Assembly (NCBI GenBank): GCA_946902985.2
Contig: OX336388.2
Span: 226,694,467 to 226,758,466 of the forward strand
From: Meconema thalassinum
Lineage: Eukaryota; Arthropoda; Insecta; Orthoptera; Tettigoniidae
Direction: 5' to 3'
Length of the DNA: 64,000 nt
This document shows positions 10,655 through 21,602 of this stretch, piece after piece. The position numbers and the translations under genes were made by a program. The notes beneath the pieces were generated by a model. That model had not been told where the DNA came from. It made no database searches and saw only the letters and a program-made list of their open reading frames with translations. Each line of letters opens with the position of its first letter. Positions within the stretch are counted from its first letter, which is position 1.

Positions 10655-11329
10655 TCCCTCCCTATATTATTCTGCTAAGGTCCCATTCCAGTTTTGTACC
10701 GAAAATAACGTCCCATTAACACAAACCTACACATATGGGGTACCTACAGGTTCAGCGCAACGCACTCACTTACTCTTTAAATGCCTCACAACTAAATAAA
10801 TACCTTAAAACATGTATATTTACAATGAAACAATGAAAGAATGCAACACGGTAACCATGGTAACAGAATCTCACAGGTCCATCTATTTCTGTAAGACGCA
10901 ATGCAATTCCAATTATTACATTTCTGTGAACGTTTCCAGACGGTTATAAGGTTATCACTAAACAAAATTAAGCTGTAAAATTCATCAATACATACAGTAT
11001 AATGCGCTTAAGGGGGCAAAGGGGCACTCTAGATTTTTTCATGCAATTTTCACGTGTGAGTGTTGTACGAAAGGTCTTTTTCACCCGAAAACCACATTTA
11101 AAGGCCCTTAAATTAACAGTGTCTGTGATATGCCCAGAAAACTAACTTCGCTCCGATATACCTATGAAGGAATGATAAACCCCTAACCACTGCACCAGTA
11201 GCTGACTTGATAAAGTCTGATTATTTATACCAAGGATAAATCAGTCATAGCATTCATGATTGAGATTTTGCTAAGTGTACTCTTTACAAGTAGAATATTC
11301 GCGGGCGAAGCCGCGACGGGTAATGCTAG
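10655..11329 (+). mobile_element. Non-autonomous Helitron (family F), copy 1
   Basis: It starts with TC (TCCCTCCCTATATTATTCTG) after an A. It ends with a GC hairpin (CGCGGGCGAAGCCGCG), a 10-base spacer, CTAG and a flanking T. These are the textbook Helitron signs: 5' TC, 3' hairpin plus CTRR, insertion between A and T, no target duplication. Two near-identical copies are at 52554-53246 (minus) and 62844-63536. No Rep/helicase coding, so it is non-autonomous. Confidence 0.9.
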
Positions 11330-11793
11330 TAATATATAAAGGAGTAAAGAAGGTGGCAATGTAAAACAAATTATAGACGGGAGAATATATGGATTCTAGT
11401 AAACAAATGTAACTGGGGGAGAGGGGGGGGGGGGGTAAACCCTAAAACACCCCCGTCATTACGCCACTGGTTATCCCCCTTAAGAAAAACAGAACCAAGA
11501 CCTCATGGGAGACAGCCACTATACCACGAGGTGGTTGGTGTACAGTACTGAATACCCACTAGCATAAGGCGGTCAGAAGTGGCGGCTGGCGAAAAATTGT
11601 TCTGGGTGTTGCACTAATTTCAATAAGGGCGGAGGAGAGGGGGGAGGGGGTGGGGATAGGGTGAAAGACTGCTTGATATCAGAGAAAACTGTATTCAATT
11701 GCGGGGTAAAACGGATGTGCCACACTCATTCATCACGAATGCCGCAATTCAGAGAACATCACATTGCCATCGGATTAAATGGAATATAAGTTA
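11330..11793. other. Unassigned; G-runs and a SINE-R-like fragment
   Basis: A poly-G run at about 11420-11436, a tRNA-like box fragment at 11505-11535 (ACCACGAGGTGG) and another G-rich stretch near 11635-11660. Nothing coding is seen. Confidence 0.4.
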
Positions 11794-11801
11794 GTCTACA
11801 T

Positions 11802-12576
11802 CAGGGGTTCTTAACCTGAGGGGCGCACCCCACTAGGGGGTCGTGGGGCTTTATTAAGGGGGGTGTGAAGTGATTTCCGAATTATTTTTTTAAAACTCGA
11901 ATATTACAATTTTGTATAATAAACATTTTTCGAATCTCTCCAAGTGATTGTCGCACCAAGTCAATCGTTCAAAAGCACTGGTATTTGCCAACTGTGGGCA
12001 CAAACCTCTGCGGAGGCGCGAGGTTGGAGGTGAAATAAGGAATTTGCTGTGTTGTATGGAGCAAAATCATGCCTGAAAGATGACTCCAAAATATTAGGAT
12101 TGGGTGACTTCTGGGTAAACTGTCTTTCAGTGTATCCTAAAATAGTCAAAGTTGCATTGCGTGTCAATGTCCCATTTTCAACGACATATTTATGCGAGTC
12201 AGGGTTTTGAACGCTGAGTATCATAGAAACAAAGCAGCGCTGTCGGCTTGATGTTGCAAGTGATCTCCGCTGTGCTCTGTCAAATATAAAACCAAACATA
12301 CCGAATCTTACCCAGAGAAAATAGTGTCAACCCTCTCACTGACATTTGATGACTAATTTAAGGATTTATTTTAAAAGTGTGTTCTTTGTATTGTGCTAAA
12401 GTAAAGTTAGTGAGTAATAGATAGGCCTATTCCATTATGTAGTGTTATTAGGTTAGGTCTATATCCTCCGTGTCAATCGAAGAGGTTATAGAAGCGATGT
12501 GTGGAGAGGGACGGGGCGCGATGACCACCCGTGTCTGATAAGGGGGGCGTCAGCTGGCAAATGTTGGGTACCACTG
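11802..12576. mobile_element. Small hAT-type element (775 bp) with perfect 8-bp target duplication
   Basis: Ends CAGGGGTTCTTAACCTG and, inverted, CAGTGGTACCCAACATTTG are short imperfect terminal inverted repeats of the CAG-start hAT type. GTCTACAT is duplicated at 11794-11801 and 12577-12584. A 112-codon minus-strand frame (11961-12299) has no transposase motif that I can recognise, so the copy is non-autonomous. Confidence 0.85.
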
Positions 12577-12719
12577 GTCTACATGAAAACCTTCACGAGA
12601 ATAAAACAACGTAAGTTAGTATATACGAGGGGGAGAAAGAAACGCGAGTGTCACAAGTACGCGCAAATTACATTCCAAGACATATTTATAGTATCGTCAG
12701 TGCATCGCAAGTGACTAAT

Positions 12720-12835
12720 AGAGAAACTGGAAGTGAAAGAAAGGAAAATTCTGAGAAAAATCTTGGGCCCAGTAAAAGAAAATGGGAAATGTAGGTGACG
12801 GCACAATCACGAATTTTACACCTATGTGGTTAAAA
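12720..12835 (+). pseudogene. LINE-beta fragment, 5' side of H1
   Basis: The frame reads KLEVKERKILRKILGPVKENGK, then (one stop) RHNHEFYTYVVK. It matches the copy at 53.8 kb (KERKILRNILGPIKEN, HNHEFYKHVEK). The frame resumes exactly at 14239 after the inserted element. Confidence 0.8.
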
Positions 12836-14238
12836 ACAAGAAGTTCCGTGAAGAACTATACAGCCTACTTTTCATGCCAATGATTATTCTACAGTATATG
12901 AACCTATCTAGAATAATGACGAAATTAAGTTGGTAATATCGAAATATCTAATTAGTTCAAAACATGCCTGGTATAATGTAGCCTAATAGAGCACTACAGT
13001 TGGCAGCCCTGGTGACTGAATATATTCTTAGTTCCACCTCTTAAGGTACAGAATACAAAATTTGGTTGAAGTCCAATGGACGTTACATGCAGTTAGACAC
13101 TGGATCTATCAGCACGCATAAAAGCATGTTGCCAACAATGCCATGCGTGTGCTGGTCAGAAATAATCTGAATTATTATGATATCTTGTTGTGCCAATTTT
13201 GGATGAAATCCATTTGTTAGTAAAGAAGTTACATGTATTTTAAGATTGGACATATCAGCAGGCATAGAATCATGTTAGCAGCACCGCCTTGTATTAATTA
13301 CTCCAAATTAATCTAGAATGTCAGGTGCTATACGTGTGCAAAGTATAGAGCTGTTGGCTTGCATACTTTCTGATATATTGATATTAGGATAAAAAGAATA
13401 TAGACAGCATTTATTAACAGTTGGCAGCCCTGATTGCTCTTAATAATACTTATAGCCATATCTCTTATGGCACACATTGCACATACGAAATTTGGTTGAA
13501 ATCCAACTGATAGTATAGAAGTTACATGTATTTAAAAATTATTACTATCAGCAGGCTTATAATCATGTTGGTAGAACTGACGTATATAAGTTACTCCAAA
13601 TTAATCTAAAATGTCAGAATATACGTGTGCATATTTTAAAGCTGATGGCTTGCATACTTTCTGATATATTGGTATTTGGATTTTTAAAAAATAGAGAGAG
13701 CAATTATTAACAGTTGGCAGCCCTGGTTGCTCTTAAGAATACACTCAGTCATATCTATTTATGTACAGATATTACATACAAAATTTGGTTGAAATCCAGT
13801 TGATAGTGTAGAAGTTATATGCATTTAAACATTGGACCTATCAGAAGGCTTAAAATTATTTTGGCAACACTGCCATGGTTGGCCTCCTGGAAATTAAACT
13901 GAAATAGTATTATCTACATGTGTGCCAATTTTGGAATAGCTCTCATGCATACCTTGCAAGATATCGAACATGGAGCTCAAATTTCTAGTGCGTTTTTTCA
14001 GCAGTTGGTAGCACTGACATCATTTTCAAATATGGACGTGAGCTATTCCGGTGCACATCTTTACTCATACTAAATTTGGTTTTGATTGCTGAAGCCGTTT
14101 AGGAGTTGATAGGGGGGACACACACACAGCCAGACAGACAGACAGACAGAAGGACAGACAGACAGACACACATTTTCCCGGATCGATCTCATAAGACTAC
14201 TTTTTCCTCATTTTTGCAAAATGTGAAAAGTAGGCTAA
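12836..14238 (+). mobile_element. Tandem-repeat element H1 (Helitron-like ends)
   Basis: Borders are set by the LINE-beta frame: removing 12836-14238 restores the codons for V-K-I-T-D-T. It starts ACAAGAAGTTCCGTGAAG with a nearby AGCCTACTTTTC, and ends GAAAAGTAGGCTAA before T. Bases 13000-14100 hold about four units of roughly 290 bp (GTTGGCAGCCCTGG, ATCAGCAGGC, TTGGTTGAAATCCA). A GACA/CACA microsatellite follows at 14110-14170, then the terminal stem-loop. No coding. G1, G2 and H2 share the ends. Confidence 0.85.
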
Positions 14239-14670
14239 TAACTGACACCATGAGGAAACGGAGAATTACCTTTTACGGTCATGTAACAAGAATGAACCCA
14301 GCACGATTGGCAAATAGAATTGACAGAATGTTCACCTACTTCCTCAAAAAGAAGACCAAGGGTTTAGTTCACTGAGGTGGACAAAGATTTGCAAGAAATG
14401 GGAATTACAAGCAACGATATCTGGAAACGTGGCCCCTTTAATCAAAAACTAACAGCACACCGATGTTTCCAAGAAAATCTTGAGCTTCCAACTGGCAAGA
14501 AGTGGACCGAGGAAAGGAAACAACAGCATCGAGAACTAATGCGAAAGTACTGGGAGGATGTTAAAGCTCGATGCAGCAAGAAGAACTTGAAATGGCGTCG
14601 TCCTTTGATGGCTGAATCGGAAGAAGAAGCAGAAGAAGAAGAAGATCGGCAGTTGACGGAGCATCACTGA
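14239..14670 (+). pseudogene. LINE-beta 3' coding tail
   Basis: Reads MRKRRITFYGHVTRMNP, a KKKTKGLVH break, then KDLQEMGITSNDIWKRGPF and KKWTEERKQQHRELMRKYW, ending in an E-rich stretch at 14670. The GHVTRM and KWTEERK blocks are shared by all LINE-beta copies here. One frameshift (14375/14377) and the H1 insertion disable it. Confidence 0.85.
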
Positions 14671-14980
14671 TGTTTCCGTCCACGCCTTGGCTCCCTTGTT
14701 GCTATCATCAGGCAACGACCAGCCGAATTAACTGTTGGGATAGGACTTGCTTGATCTAGCATCTCTGCCATACCTTTCACAATTGAGATCTGGTCAGTGC
14801 TCGGACCTGGCAACGATCAAACGGACGAGCACTCCTAGACGGTTGGCGGGCTTCGCTTTCTCAGAGAGTTCACAGTAACTTACTATAAGATGTCCTGAAT
14901 TATTAAAGAACAAAATTATGAATTCCTATAATTATACAAGAAAATGTACAACTTTTATCACTAAAAATATTCTTCTTTAT
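14671..14980. other. Unassigned spacer between two LINE-beta copies
   Basis: The end of the upstream LINE 3' region followed by AT-rich sequence. No other signal. Confidence 0.35.
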
Positions 14981-16280
14981 ATGTTTCACCCAACTTTGGG
15001 GCACATGAAATCAATCATTTTTATTGTTTTGAGCTTTCCTTGTGGTCCAGTATTGCCTCATCCTTTGAGATCTTGCTTCCCTTTCTTCGGCAGAGATGTG
15101 GATCGTACGCTTTTGTTTGAGTTTCACTTGGAACCGTTGTTTCTTATCCTTGGTGATGGGTTTGTCTGTTTTGTCCAAGAGCGTGGTGTCTACGAGGTAT
15201 TTCTCAGTTTCCTTAAACCAAAGAGGTTTTGTTTTGTTTTATTACCAAAGTAGTCGAAGATCCTTTTGGTTAGTCTATTTGAATTCATTCGGAGGATGTG
15301 CCCATAAAATCAATTCTCCGTTTGTTTATTGTGTCCGAGAGTTTTTCAGTCTTTCGGTAAAGAGTTTCGTTCCTGACATGGATTAATTTGTTGTGAAATT
15401 TTGGGCCTAAGATTTAGCGTATTATCTATCTTTCCTTGACCTCCAGCCTTTCAAGCGGTCCCAGGGTGGTGAGACACAATGTTTCGGCTGCATATAAGGC
15501 TTCTGGTTTAATTACTGTGTTATAATGTCTTATCTTGGTATTACAGGAGAGATGGTTGGTTGGTTCTTAAGTTTAGGGGCTGCGACAACGCGGCCCCGTG
15601 TACTTTGGGTGTGTGTAGAATCTCTCTGATAACCGGGTTAATTGTGATGACTGTATTAGTGTGTGTATCTGGTTTTTTTTAAATCAAGTAAGGACTGCAA
15701 CTTAGAATTTTTCAAATAGTTCCTACTTTTGCCCCCAAACGCCACCGTCAACGACTACTAGGCCTAGTTCATAACTTAGCTACTAGACGCCACCGCAGTC
15801 GGATCTTGGCAACGAACGTAGAAACCTAAGAGCGTTGTTTTCATTCCTAATATATACAATTCAGCTTCACACAGGTGTAATTAGTGGAAGGTTCTTTAAC
15901 ATGCCATAAATCTATGACATGGGACCGCCGGCCTTACTTCCCCTCCGAAGGAAGGCATATTGAGGGATGTTTAACGCTCTTAAAAAATCCGACCACTTCG
16001 GCCGGATTTGAACCCGCGATCCTGGGCATAGAAGCTCAGTTCCAGGAGAGAGAAGTGTCCTTCGTAAATTGGAAGGCCAATTCAACTTTATTTCTCCTAG
16101 ATTCCATTGCCTTTTTCTCTAGCGCATTCCAGCTGATCCATTCCCCAAGAGATTTAAATTCTTTGACGATGTCTATGTATTGTTTGTCCAATAAAAATAT
16201 TATTACGGTATTTCTTGAATTAATCTGGTCGTTGTGCAACACTGTAACCTTAATACCGGTCGCCATTGCTCAATGGGTCA
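14981..16280 (-). pseudogene. LINE-beta copy, split by SINE-A
   Basis: From right to left on the minus strand: FKSLGEWISWNALEKKAM and LAFQFTKD (16.04-16.27 kb), then after the SINE KIRHYNTVIKPEALYAAETL (15.43-15.54 kb), KLSDTINKRRIDFMGH and RLTKRIFDYFGNK (15.25-15.40 kb), and a degraded tail to about 14.99 kb. This is the RT C-terminal region to the 3' end. Several stops and shifts are present. Confidence 0.8.
15553..16042 (-). mobile_element. SINE-A copy with 9-bp target duplication
   Basis: CAGGAGAGA at 15544-15552 and 16043-16051 flanks the copy. The left end is the GGTTGGTT tail. The right end carries the tRNA-like head (GGATTTGAACCCGCGATCC on the plus strand, i.e. a B box on the minus). 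It interrupts LINE-beta between FTKDTS and the KIRHYNTV block. Confidence 0.9.
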
Positions 16281-16756
16281 AAATCGAAATCTAGGAAGAC
16301 AAAATTATTTATTTTATTAATTAGAAATCAAAATTTATTACTTCTACAGCATTCTAATACAATTGCCGCTCACTATTCTGGGATATAAACGCATCTTAGT
16401 GTAAATCTGTCACCACTGTTCGAGCAGTCTGAATTGGAGGGTGAATGTAAGTGGCTGTGGTTTGGTTGTCTTTGTGGTTAGTGTGATGCTTTAAGATGGA
16501 ACATGCAGCTGAAGGTATGATCTTTGTAACGTGTTTCAGTTATTAATGGGCGTAATTGTTACGTAATTTTAGCTATATTTGCATTATATAATATTTAACT
16601 ATTATTTTAAAAAAAGATTTTCACTTAGATTTTTAGTATGTTGCGTCACTCTGCGTCACTTTCTACTTAATGTTAAAATGAAGATAAAGTCTTGTATTTT
16701 ACGCCTGTTATAAGATTTTTTGCATCTTTTTGCAACTTACTTAGTTATTTTACGTT
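16281..16756. other. Unassigned region
   Basis: AT-rich with no repeat match. A short ATG..GGTATG stretch near 16497-16520 could suggest a 5' exon, but nothing supports it. Confidence 0.35.
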
Positions 16757-16942
16757 ATGGAAGATGCCGCGCAACCAGTTCTCACACGTTTACAACTGTT
16801 TGAAGCACTGGGTTCGACGATTGTGTCAAAAGTGGAACTTTGCGACTTTGTTAATAGTAAATTAGGGAGAGAAAATTGTTCTGAAAAGATAACTGAATGC
16901 TCTATCCAACTCCTAATCCTAGACAATTTCTTGCATGTGTAG
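16757..16942 (+). other. Unrecognised 61-codon open frame
   Basis: ATG-initiated, ends at a TAG at 16940. The composition (EDAAQPVLTRLQLFEALG start) is more protein-like than the surrounding AT-rich frames, and no repeat in this window matches it. I do not recognise a domain. It could be a chance frame, a fragment of an unknown element or an exon. Confidence 0.15.
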
Positions 16943-18073
16943 ACGAAGCTTAAAAAAGGTCTTAACTGATGTTTCTTAGGAAGTAAACAAATTATATACG
17001 CTGCTTTCACTCTAAATTCATGATTAAAAAGGAAAACAAATTTTGTCCCCTAGATTTCGATTTTGACCCACTGTGCATTGGCGGTCAGTAGTTTTACCTA
17101 TTAAAAGCAATGAATGCAGTTGACGCTACACGACTTGAAAATTAAACCATACCAATACATCATTAAGAGTTCTGTCCCTTATTGCCATTAAGGTTGGATG
17201 TGACAAGTTAGATTTCTTGACGACAGCACGTGTGACATAGATGACATGTTTTTATGAGTTCAGCAAGGGAGTGAGTGTAGGATAGCTGATAGTCTACCTA
17301 ATATCGTTAATATTTTTACGGCTCTTGAGTTGGGGGCGATGTTCACCCTTGATCAATACGAACGAGCTTCTATTAAAGCCCACCCCACCCCTCAATAACA
17401 GCCTACCTTCAACCGTCATTACTTCTGCTCTCGTAAGACAGCTATGACCCACAGTGTCCAACCAGCTCTCAGCCAATTCCTCCCGCTATTTAGCTTCTTA
17501 CGAAATACTACCACTTCCTACTATTTTCCCCCCTTCTCTTTCTCGTTTACCTTTCCTTTCTCGTTCGATCTGATTTTCGTACCACTACCCACAGCAGAAG
17601 TTGGAAAGTATCCCATCAACAAAAGTTTCTTAACACAGATATACACTGCCAATTAGGATGATGATGATTATGATGATGATAATTGGGGTCTAGATGCAAA
17701 ACTCACATTCTCCACTTTTGTTCGAAATTGATTTAGCAAGGCGTTCTTATTCTTCGTTCCAAACTGCACACGACTATCTTAGTGCTGGAAAGCCAAACTC
17801 ACAATATTCAGTGGTTTTCAGATGCCAAACACTCAATTTAAAGGCAAAACTAACATAATCCACACTGTTTAGTTGCAAAGAGCACATTCTCCCTGTTGGC
17901 CAATCACAAGACAGCTTCTGGTCATGTGACTTTCTACAGCTGCAGGCCAATATTATTATTGACTGTTCAACTCGTAACCTCTACATAATAAATAATATGA
18001 GTGTATTCCAACAATGTAATTGGTTTCATTTTTCTAAATATTTCACAAACTTGGCCAACTTGTCTTTTGTTTT
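16943..18073. other. Unassigned region
   Basis: No coding or repeat signal I can place. There is a TC-rich stretch at 17515-17580 and an ATGATG run at 17658-17682. Confidence 0.4.
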
Positions 18074-18082
18074 GTCTGAAGT

Positions 18083-18410
18083 TTTTTTTTTTTTTTAGCG
18101 TATGGCTTTTAGTGCTGGGAGTGCCCGAAGACATGTTCGGCTCGCCAGTTTTGTAGCTGCTTCGAGGCGGACCCCAATGGGTGAGCTACAAGTACCGCTG
18201 GGGAGGAAAGTTGGAATGGAAGGGCGAGGAGTTGGAAGGTAGCGGCTGTGGCCTATAGTTTGGGATCAACCCCGGAATTTGCCGGGAAGGAAGATGGGAA
18301 ACCACTGAAGACCATCTTCAAGGTTGCCGGCGGGGGGATTCGAACCACCTCGCCTCCCGGATGTGAGCGACTGCCAACAGTCATGCCGTAACAACCACGG
18401 CTAACTCACC
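18083..18410 (-). mobile_element. tRNA-derived SINE (family T) with poly(A) tail and 9-bp duplication
   Basis: GTCTGAAGT at 18074-18082 and 18411-18419. The plus strand begins with a T run (poly-A tail of a minus-strand insert). The minus strand starts with GGTGAGTTAGCCGTGGTTG and has GGTTCGAATCCCC (B box). Fragments of the family occur at 40.58-40.73 and 45.21-45.31 kb. Confidence 0.9.
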
Positions 18411-18419
18411 GTCTGAAGT

Positions 18420-18695
18420 AATTAACTTTGTTTAGTGTCAAAAGTAACATTCTCCAACATGTTCAGACACAAAACTCACAGTCTCCAATGTTTGGATACA
18501 AAAGTCACATTCTCCAAAATTTAAACCTATTTTTCAGATAAATTAATATAAATAATGAAACATAGTTTATACAAGAAGGTGTAATTAAATATAGCCTACA
18601 TCGAAAGCAAAGTCTCTTAGAGATTCCATTAGTAACAAACATTTAAGAAGTTTCTTTTAGTTCCTGTAAAATTTGAAAAAGTGGAGAATGTGAGT
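18420..18695. other. Repeated ACATTCTCCA-type words, unassigned
   Basis: Words such as AAACTCACAATCTCCA and AAAGTCACATTCTCCA recur between 17700 and 18520, suggesting an old short tandem or dispersed unit. No coding. Confidence 0.35.
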
Positions 18696-18699
18696 TTTG

Positions 18700-19437
18700 C
18701 AAATTGTTGTTTTAAGGGGCCTAACATCTAGGTTATCGGCCCCTAATTGTTTGGGTGATAGTGAAAGATGAGATGAGAATGAAAACTATAACTAATACTA
18801 ACTACAAACTTACAAACTAGAAGAAGAAATGGTAAACAAATAAAGTATGAGGCAAATACAGGACAGGAAGAAAAGAAATGCTCTCAACCCTCGAAGAATG
18901 AGGATGGAGGGACTTGGAAGGAAGGAGAGCCATGAAAGGCAGACAGGAAAGGGAAAGAGGAGAGGGCCCGTTCCAATGACAGAGGAAAAAGGGGACAAAA
19001 CGGTCCCAGCTCAGGAATCCATCGGGGTCGCCAACTCCCAAACACACCAGCCGTGGGCCCTTGAGGGTGTAGTAGTATCCAGGGTGCACTAGAAGTGGTG
19101 GGGCTACACACACCCTGCCTCCTTTAGGGCTTTGTGCGGAAAGCAGGAGATAACATGAAAAGAAAAAAAAGGCTGACCCCTCTAAGAATGAGGGATCAGG
19201 AAAGATGAGACAAGGGCCAATTAAGGCGGGAAATTGAAAGACTCCCTAGCCCTCGGACACCCTAATACCATCGGGGTCGGAAAAGAACAAGAGTTGACCA
19301 AGAGTGATCGATAGGTAAAGAAGACTGAGAGGAGCCCGGCACAAGTGGAAGCAATGCTGGACTCAGCTGGGGTCCCGTGGTCGCCAACTCACGTCTCACT
19401 AGATGTGAGCCCCTGGGGTTTGCCAATTAGGCAACGC
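18700..19437 (-). mobile_element. Retroposon C, copy 1
   Basis: The minus strand starts near GGGGCTCACATCTAGTG, has GACCCCGATGGTATTAGGGT, an open frame of about 98 codons ending FHFFF-type (18817-19113), and ends GGGCCGATAACCTAGATGTT..CCCCTTAAAACAACAA. The GTTTTGCAAATT-like flanks (about 18690 and 19428) are an imperfect target duplication. Same family at 42682, 50345 and 61656. Confidence 0.85.
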
Positions 19438-19463
19438 TTAGATAGCCTATAAGCAAAATTATG

Positions 19464-19817
19464 CTTGCCACGATGGGTGAGTGGTTATCGTGTCCGACTA
19501 CCAACCCCAAGCTTGCAGGTTCACTCTTGGCCGTGGTAAGTGGTTTTTCAAAGGCGACAAAAATCACGACATGCATATCATACGTTGTTGGCATGTTAAA
19601 GAACGCATTTGAATCCAGTAGGCCATGTTCATAATGGCAAAATTAATCTCTCGGGATTTTCCGCCAACACAAAGTTCCTCCATTCTCTACTAGAAAGCGC
19701 TATAGTGTCAAGAAGCTTAGATATCTAACCTCCTTGAATTTCATAGCCCTCCAAGGAGCAACAAAATTCGACTTGCAAGCTGCCCTATGGGCGTACGATA
19801 GTATTATATATATATAT
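19464..19817 (+). mobile_element. SINE-B copy 2 with 12-bp target duplication
   Basis: AGCAAAATTATG at 19452-19463 and 19818-19829. Starts CTTGCCACGATGGGTGAGTGG, B box GGTTCACTCTTGG, AT-rich tail. tRNA-derived retroposon. Confidence 0.9.
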
Positions 19818-19924
19818 AGCAAAATTATGTCATTGTAAAAAATAAGATAAAAACTTCAGAATACCCATCAGTGAAATTTAAAAATTCTAAATTAGCCTCA
19901 GCCGTATTTGGTAGATTTCATGGC

Positions 19925-20057
19925 ATCTAGGTGTAGTGGAAGGTAGCATTTGATAGCAAAAGTAGGAATTACTTGAAAAATTGATCGTCTGCAGTCCTTA
20001 CCAGAATCACAGATGACACACACTAATACAGCCATCACAATTAACACCGGTTATCAG
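19925..20057 (+). mobile_element. SINE-A, left part (target of the 20-kb composite element)
   Basis: SINE-A body from AGGTGTAGTGGAAGGTAGCATTTG-like sequence to GGTTATCAG. It continues at 24861 (GTTATCAGAC..AACCAACCAACC tail) after the 4.8-kb insert. The 5' part is missing. Confidence 0.85.
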
Positions 20058-20627
20058 TAGAGACGGGAATTTGCCTATTTGCCTATCTTATTCCTGTGTT
20101 TAGAAACGTAGGCTTTCGAGATATAAATCCGTTTTAGGTTCTTTTAGGCTAGATTTCGCTGGTTTTATTGTGCCTATAAATGCCTATTTCAAGGGTTTGT
20201 GCCTATTTATAGTATAATTGCCTATTTGATGCCTTTTGACTGTATTTTAAAGTGCATTATATTGCAGCTGGTGTGTTCGACAGAATTATAATCTCATTTC
20301 TCAATATGTGTTTACCCCACGAACAAGAATGTGAATTCTCGAAAGTCACCAGAAATAGCGCCTGGGATCTCGATATTAAGCCTCCAAACTTAACAACCCT
20401 TCGTTTTGTATTTCGCTTTTCTTTATATTGAAAATTTACCCGTTAGTAGATTGAATAACAAAAGAACTAACTTAGTGCCATGTTTTCGCGTTTTTTCAAT
20501 CTCGATATTAAGCCTCCAAAGTTAAAAACCCTTCGTTTAAGGTATCGTCCCCTTCAAAAGCCGCGTTAGGTTGGTGCTGCAACCTAACAGTGAATTAATA
20601 TACAGTATATCCTGTTCGCGTCTGAGT

Positions 20628-21080
20628 GTTGAATGGGCAGGCAGTTAAAAGCAGCCAGGAGGGATGCTTTCCAGCTGGCAGTTAAAATGCCGCGGCGATC
20701 ACAGTGGGTTGGTGCTGTAACCTATCTTGTGTTGAATGGACAGGCAGTTTAAAGCAGCCAGGAGGGATGCGATCCAGCTGGGAGTGAAAATGCAGCGGCG
20801 ATCACAGTGCCTTGGTGCTGTAACCAATCTTGTGTTGAATGGACAGGCAGTTTAAAGCTGCCAGGAGGGATGCGATCCAGCTGGGAGTAAAAATGCAGCC
20901 ACGATCAGTGCGTTGGTGCTGTAACCTATCTTGTGTTGAATGGACAGGCAGTTTAAAGCTGCCAGGAGGGATGCGATCCAGCTGGGAGTTAAAATGCAGC
21001 CACGATCAGTGCGTTGGTGCTGTAACCTATCTTGTGTTGAACGGACAGACAGTTTAAAGCAGCTTGGAGGGATGCGATCT
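20628..21080. repeat. 101-bp tandem array inside the hAT-like element
   Basis: About 4.5 units starting GTGTTGAATGGACAGGCAG at roughly 20628, 20731, 20833, 20935 and 21036. Open frames here (MDRQFKAARRDAIQLG) simply repeat the unit and are not genes. The last unit is broken at GATGCGATC by the inner element, and related sequence resumes at 24257 (AGCTGGCAGTG). Confidence 0.9.
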
Positions 21081-21602
21081 TACCCCAGGCATTATATGCA
21101 AAAAACACGGCCAACCTCAAACAAAATAATGTAAAGCTGAAATTTGGCATAGATGTTCCCTAGTACCCTAGAAACAAATTCTGAAAAGTCCCCATCTCTG
21201 CGGTGTCCGCGTCATAGTTTTTGGAGGGTTCAAAAGGTCTTAAATAGGGCCTAAGTGCCAAAAGCAGCATTTTTGCTTCCTGCGTTAAAAATATTGATCC
21301 AAATTCTGTTCTCGCGAGCTTTAGCAATTAATAAAAATGTACCAGTAGGATAATGGACTTATCAGGTCTAATTATTGCTATTGACGAAGGAAAAAAACGA
21401 CTAATTAAACATTTTTAGCACTATTTTACACGAAAATTTGGTTAATTTGTGATTAGCAGGTCATTATTTTTTAAACAACTGCTGATATTGACTAAAGACC
21501 CAGAATAAAGTTATAAAGCATACTTTTAGCTTTACATTGGCACATTACCCATGTCTATGCGAGAAACGGTTACCGAGTTACGGTCCCAAAGCATAACCGC
21601 TG

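Noticed and set aside
12836..14238. Classical cut-and-paste transposon for H1
   Set aside because: No target duplication and no terminal inverted repeats at the outermost bases. The frame-restoring junction leaves a simple A|T site.
20839..21134. Two similar frames starting MDRQFKAARRDAIQ
   Set aside because: They repeat the 101-bp tandem unit; no independent coding evidence.
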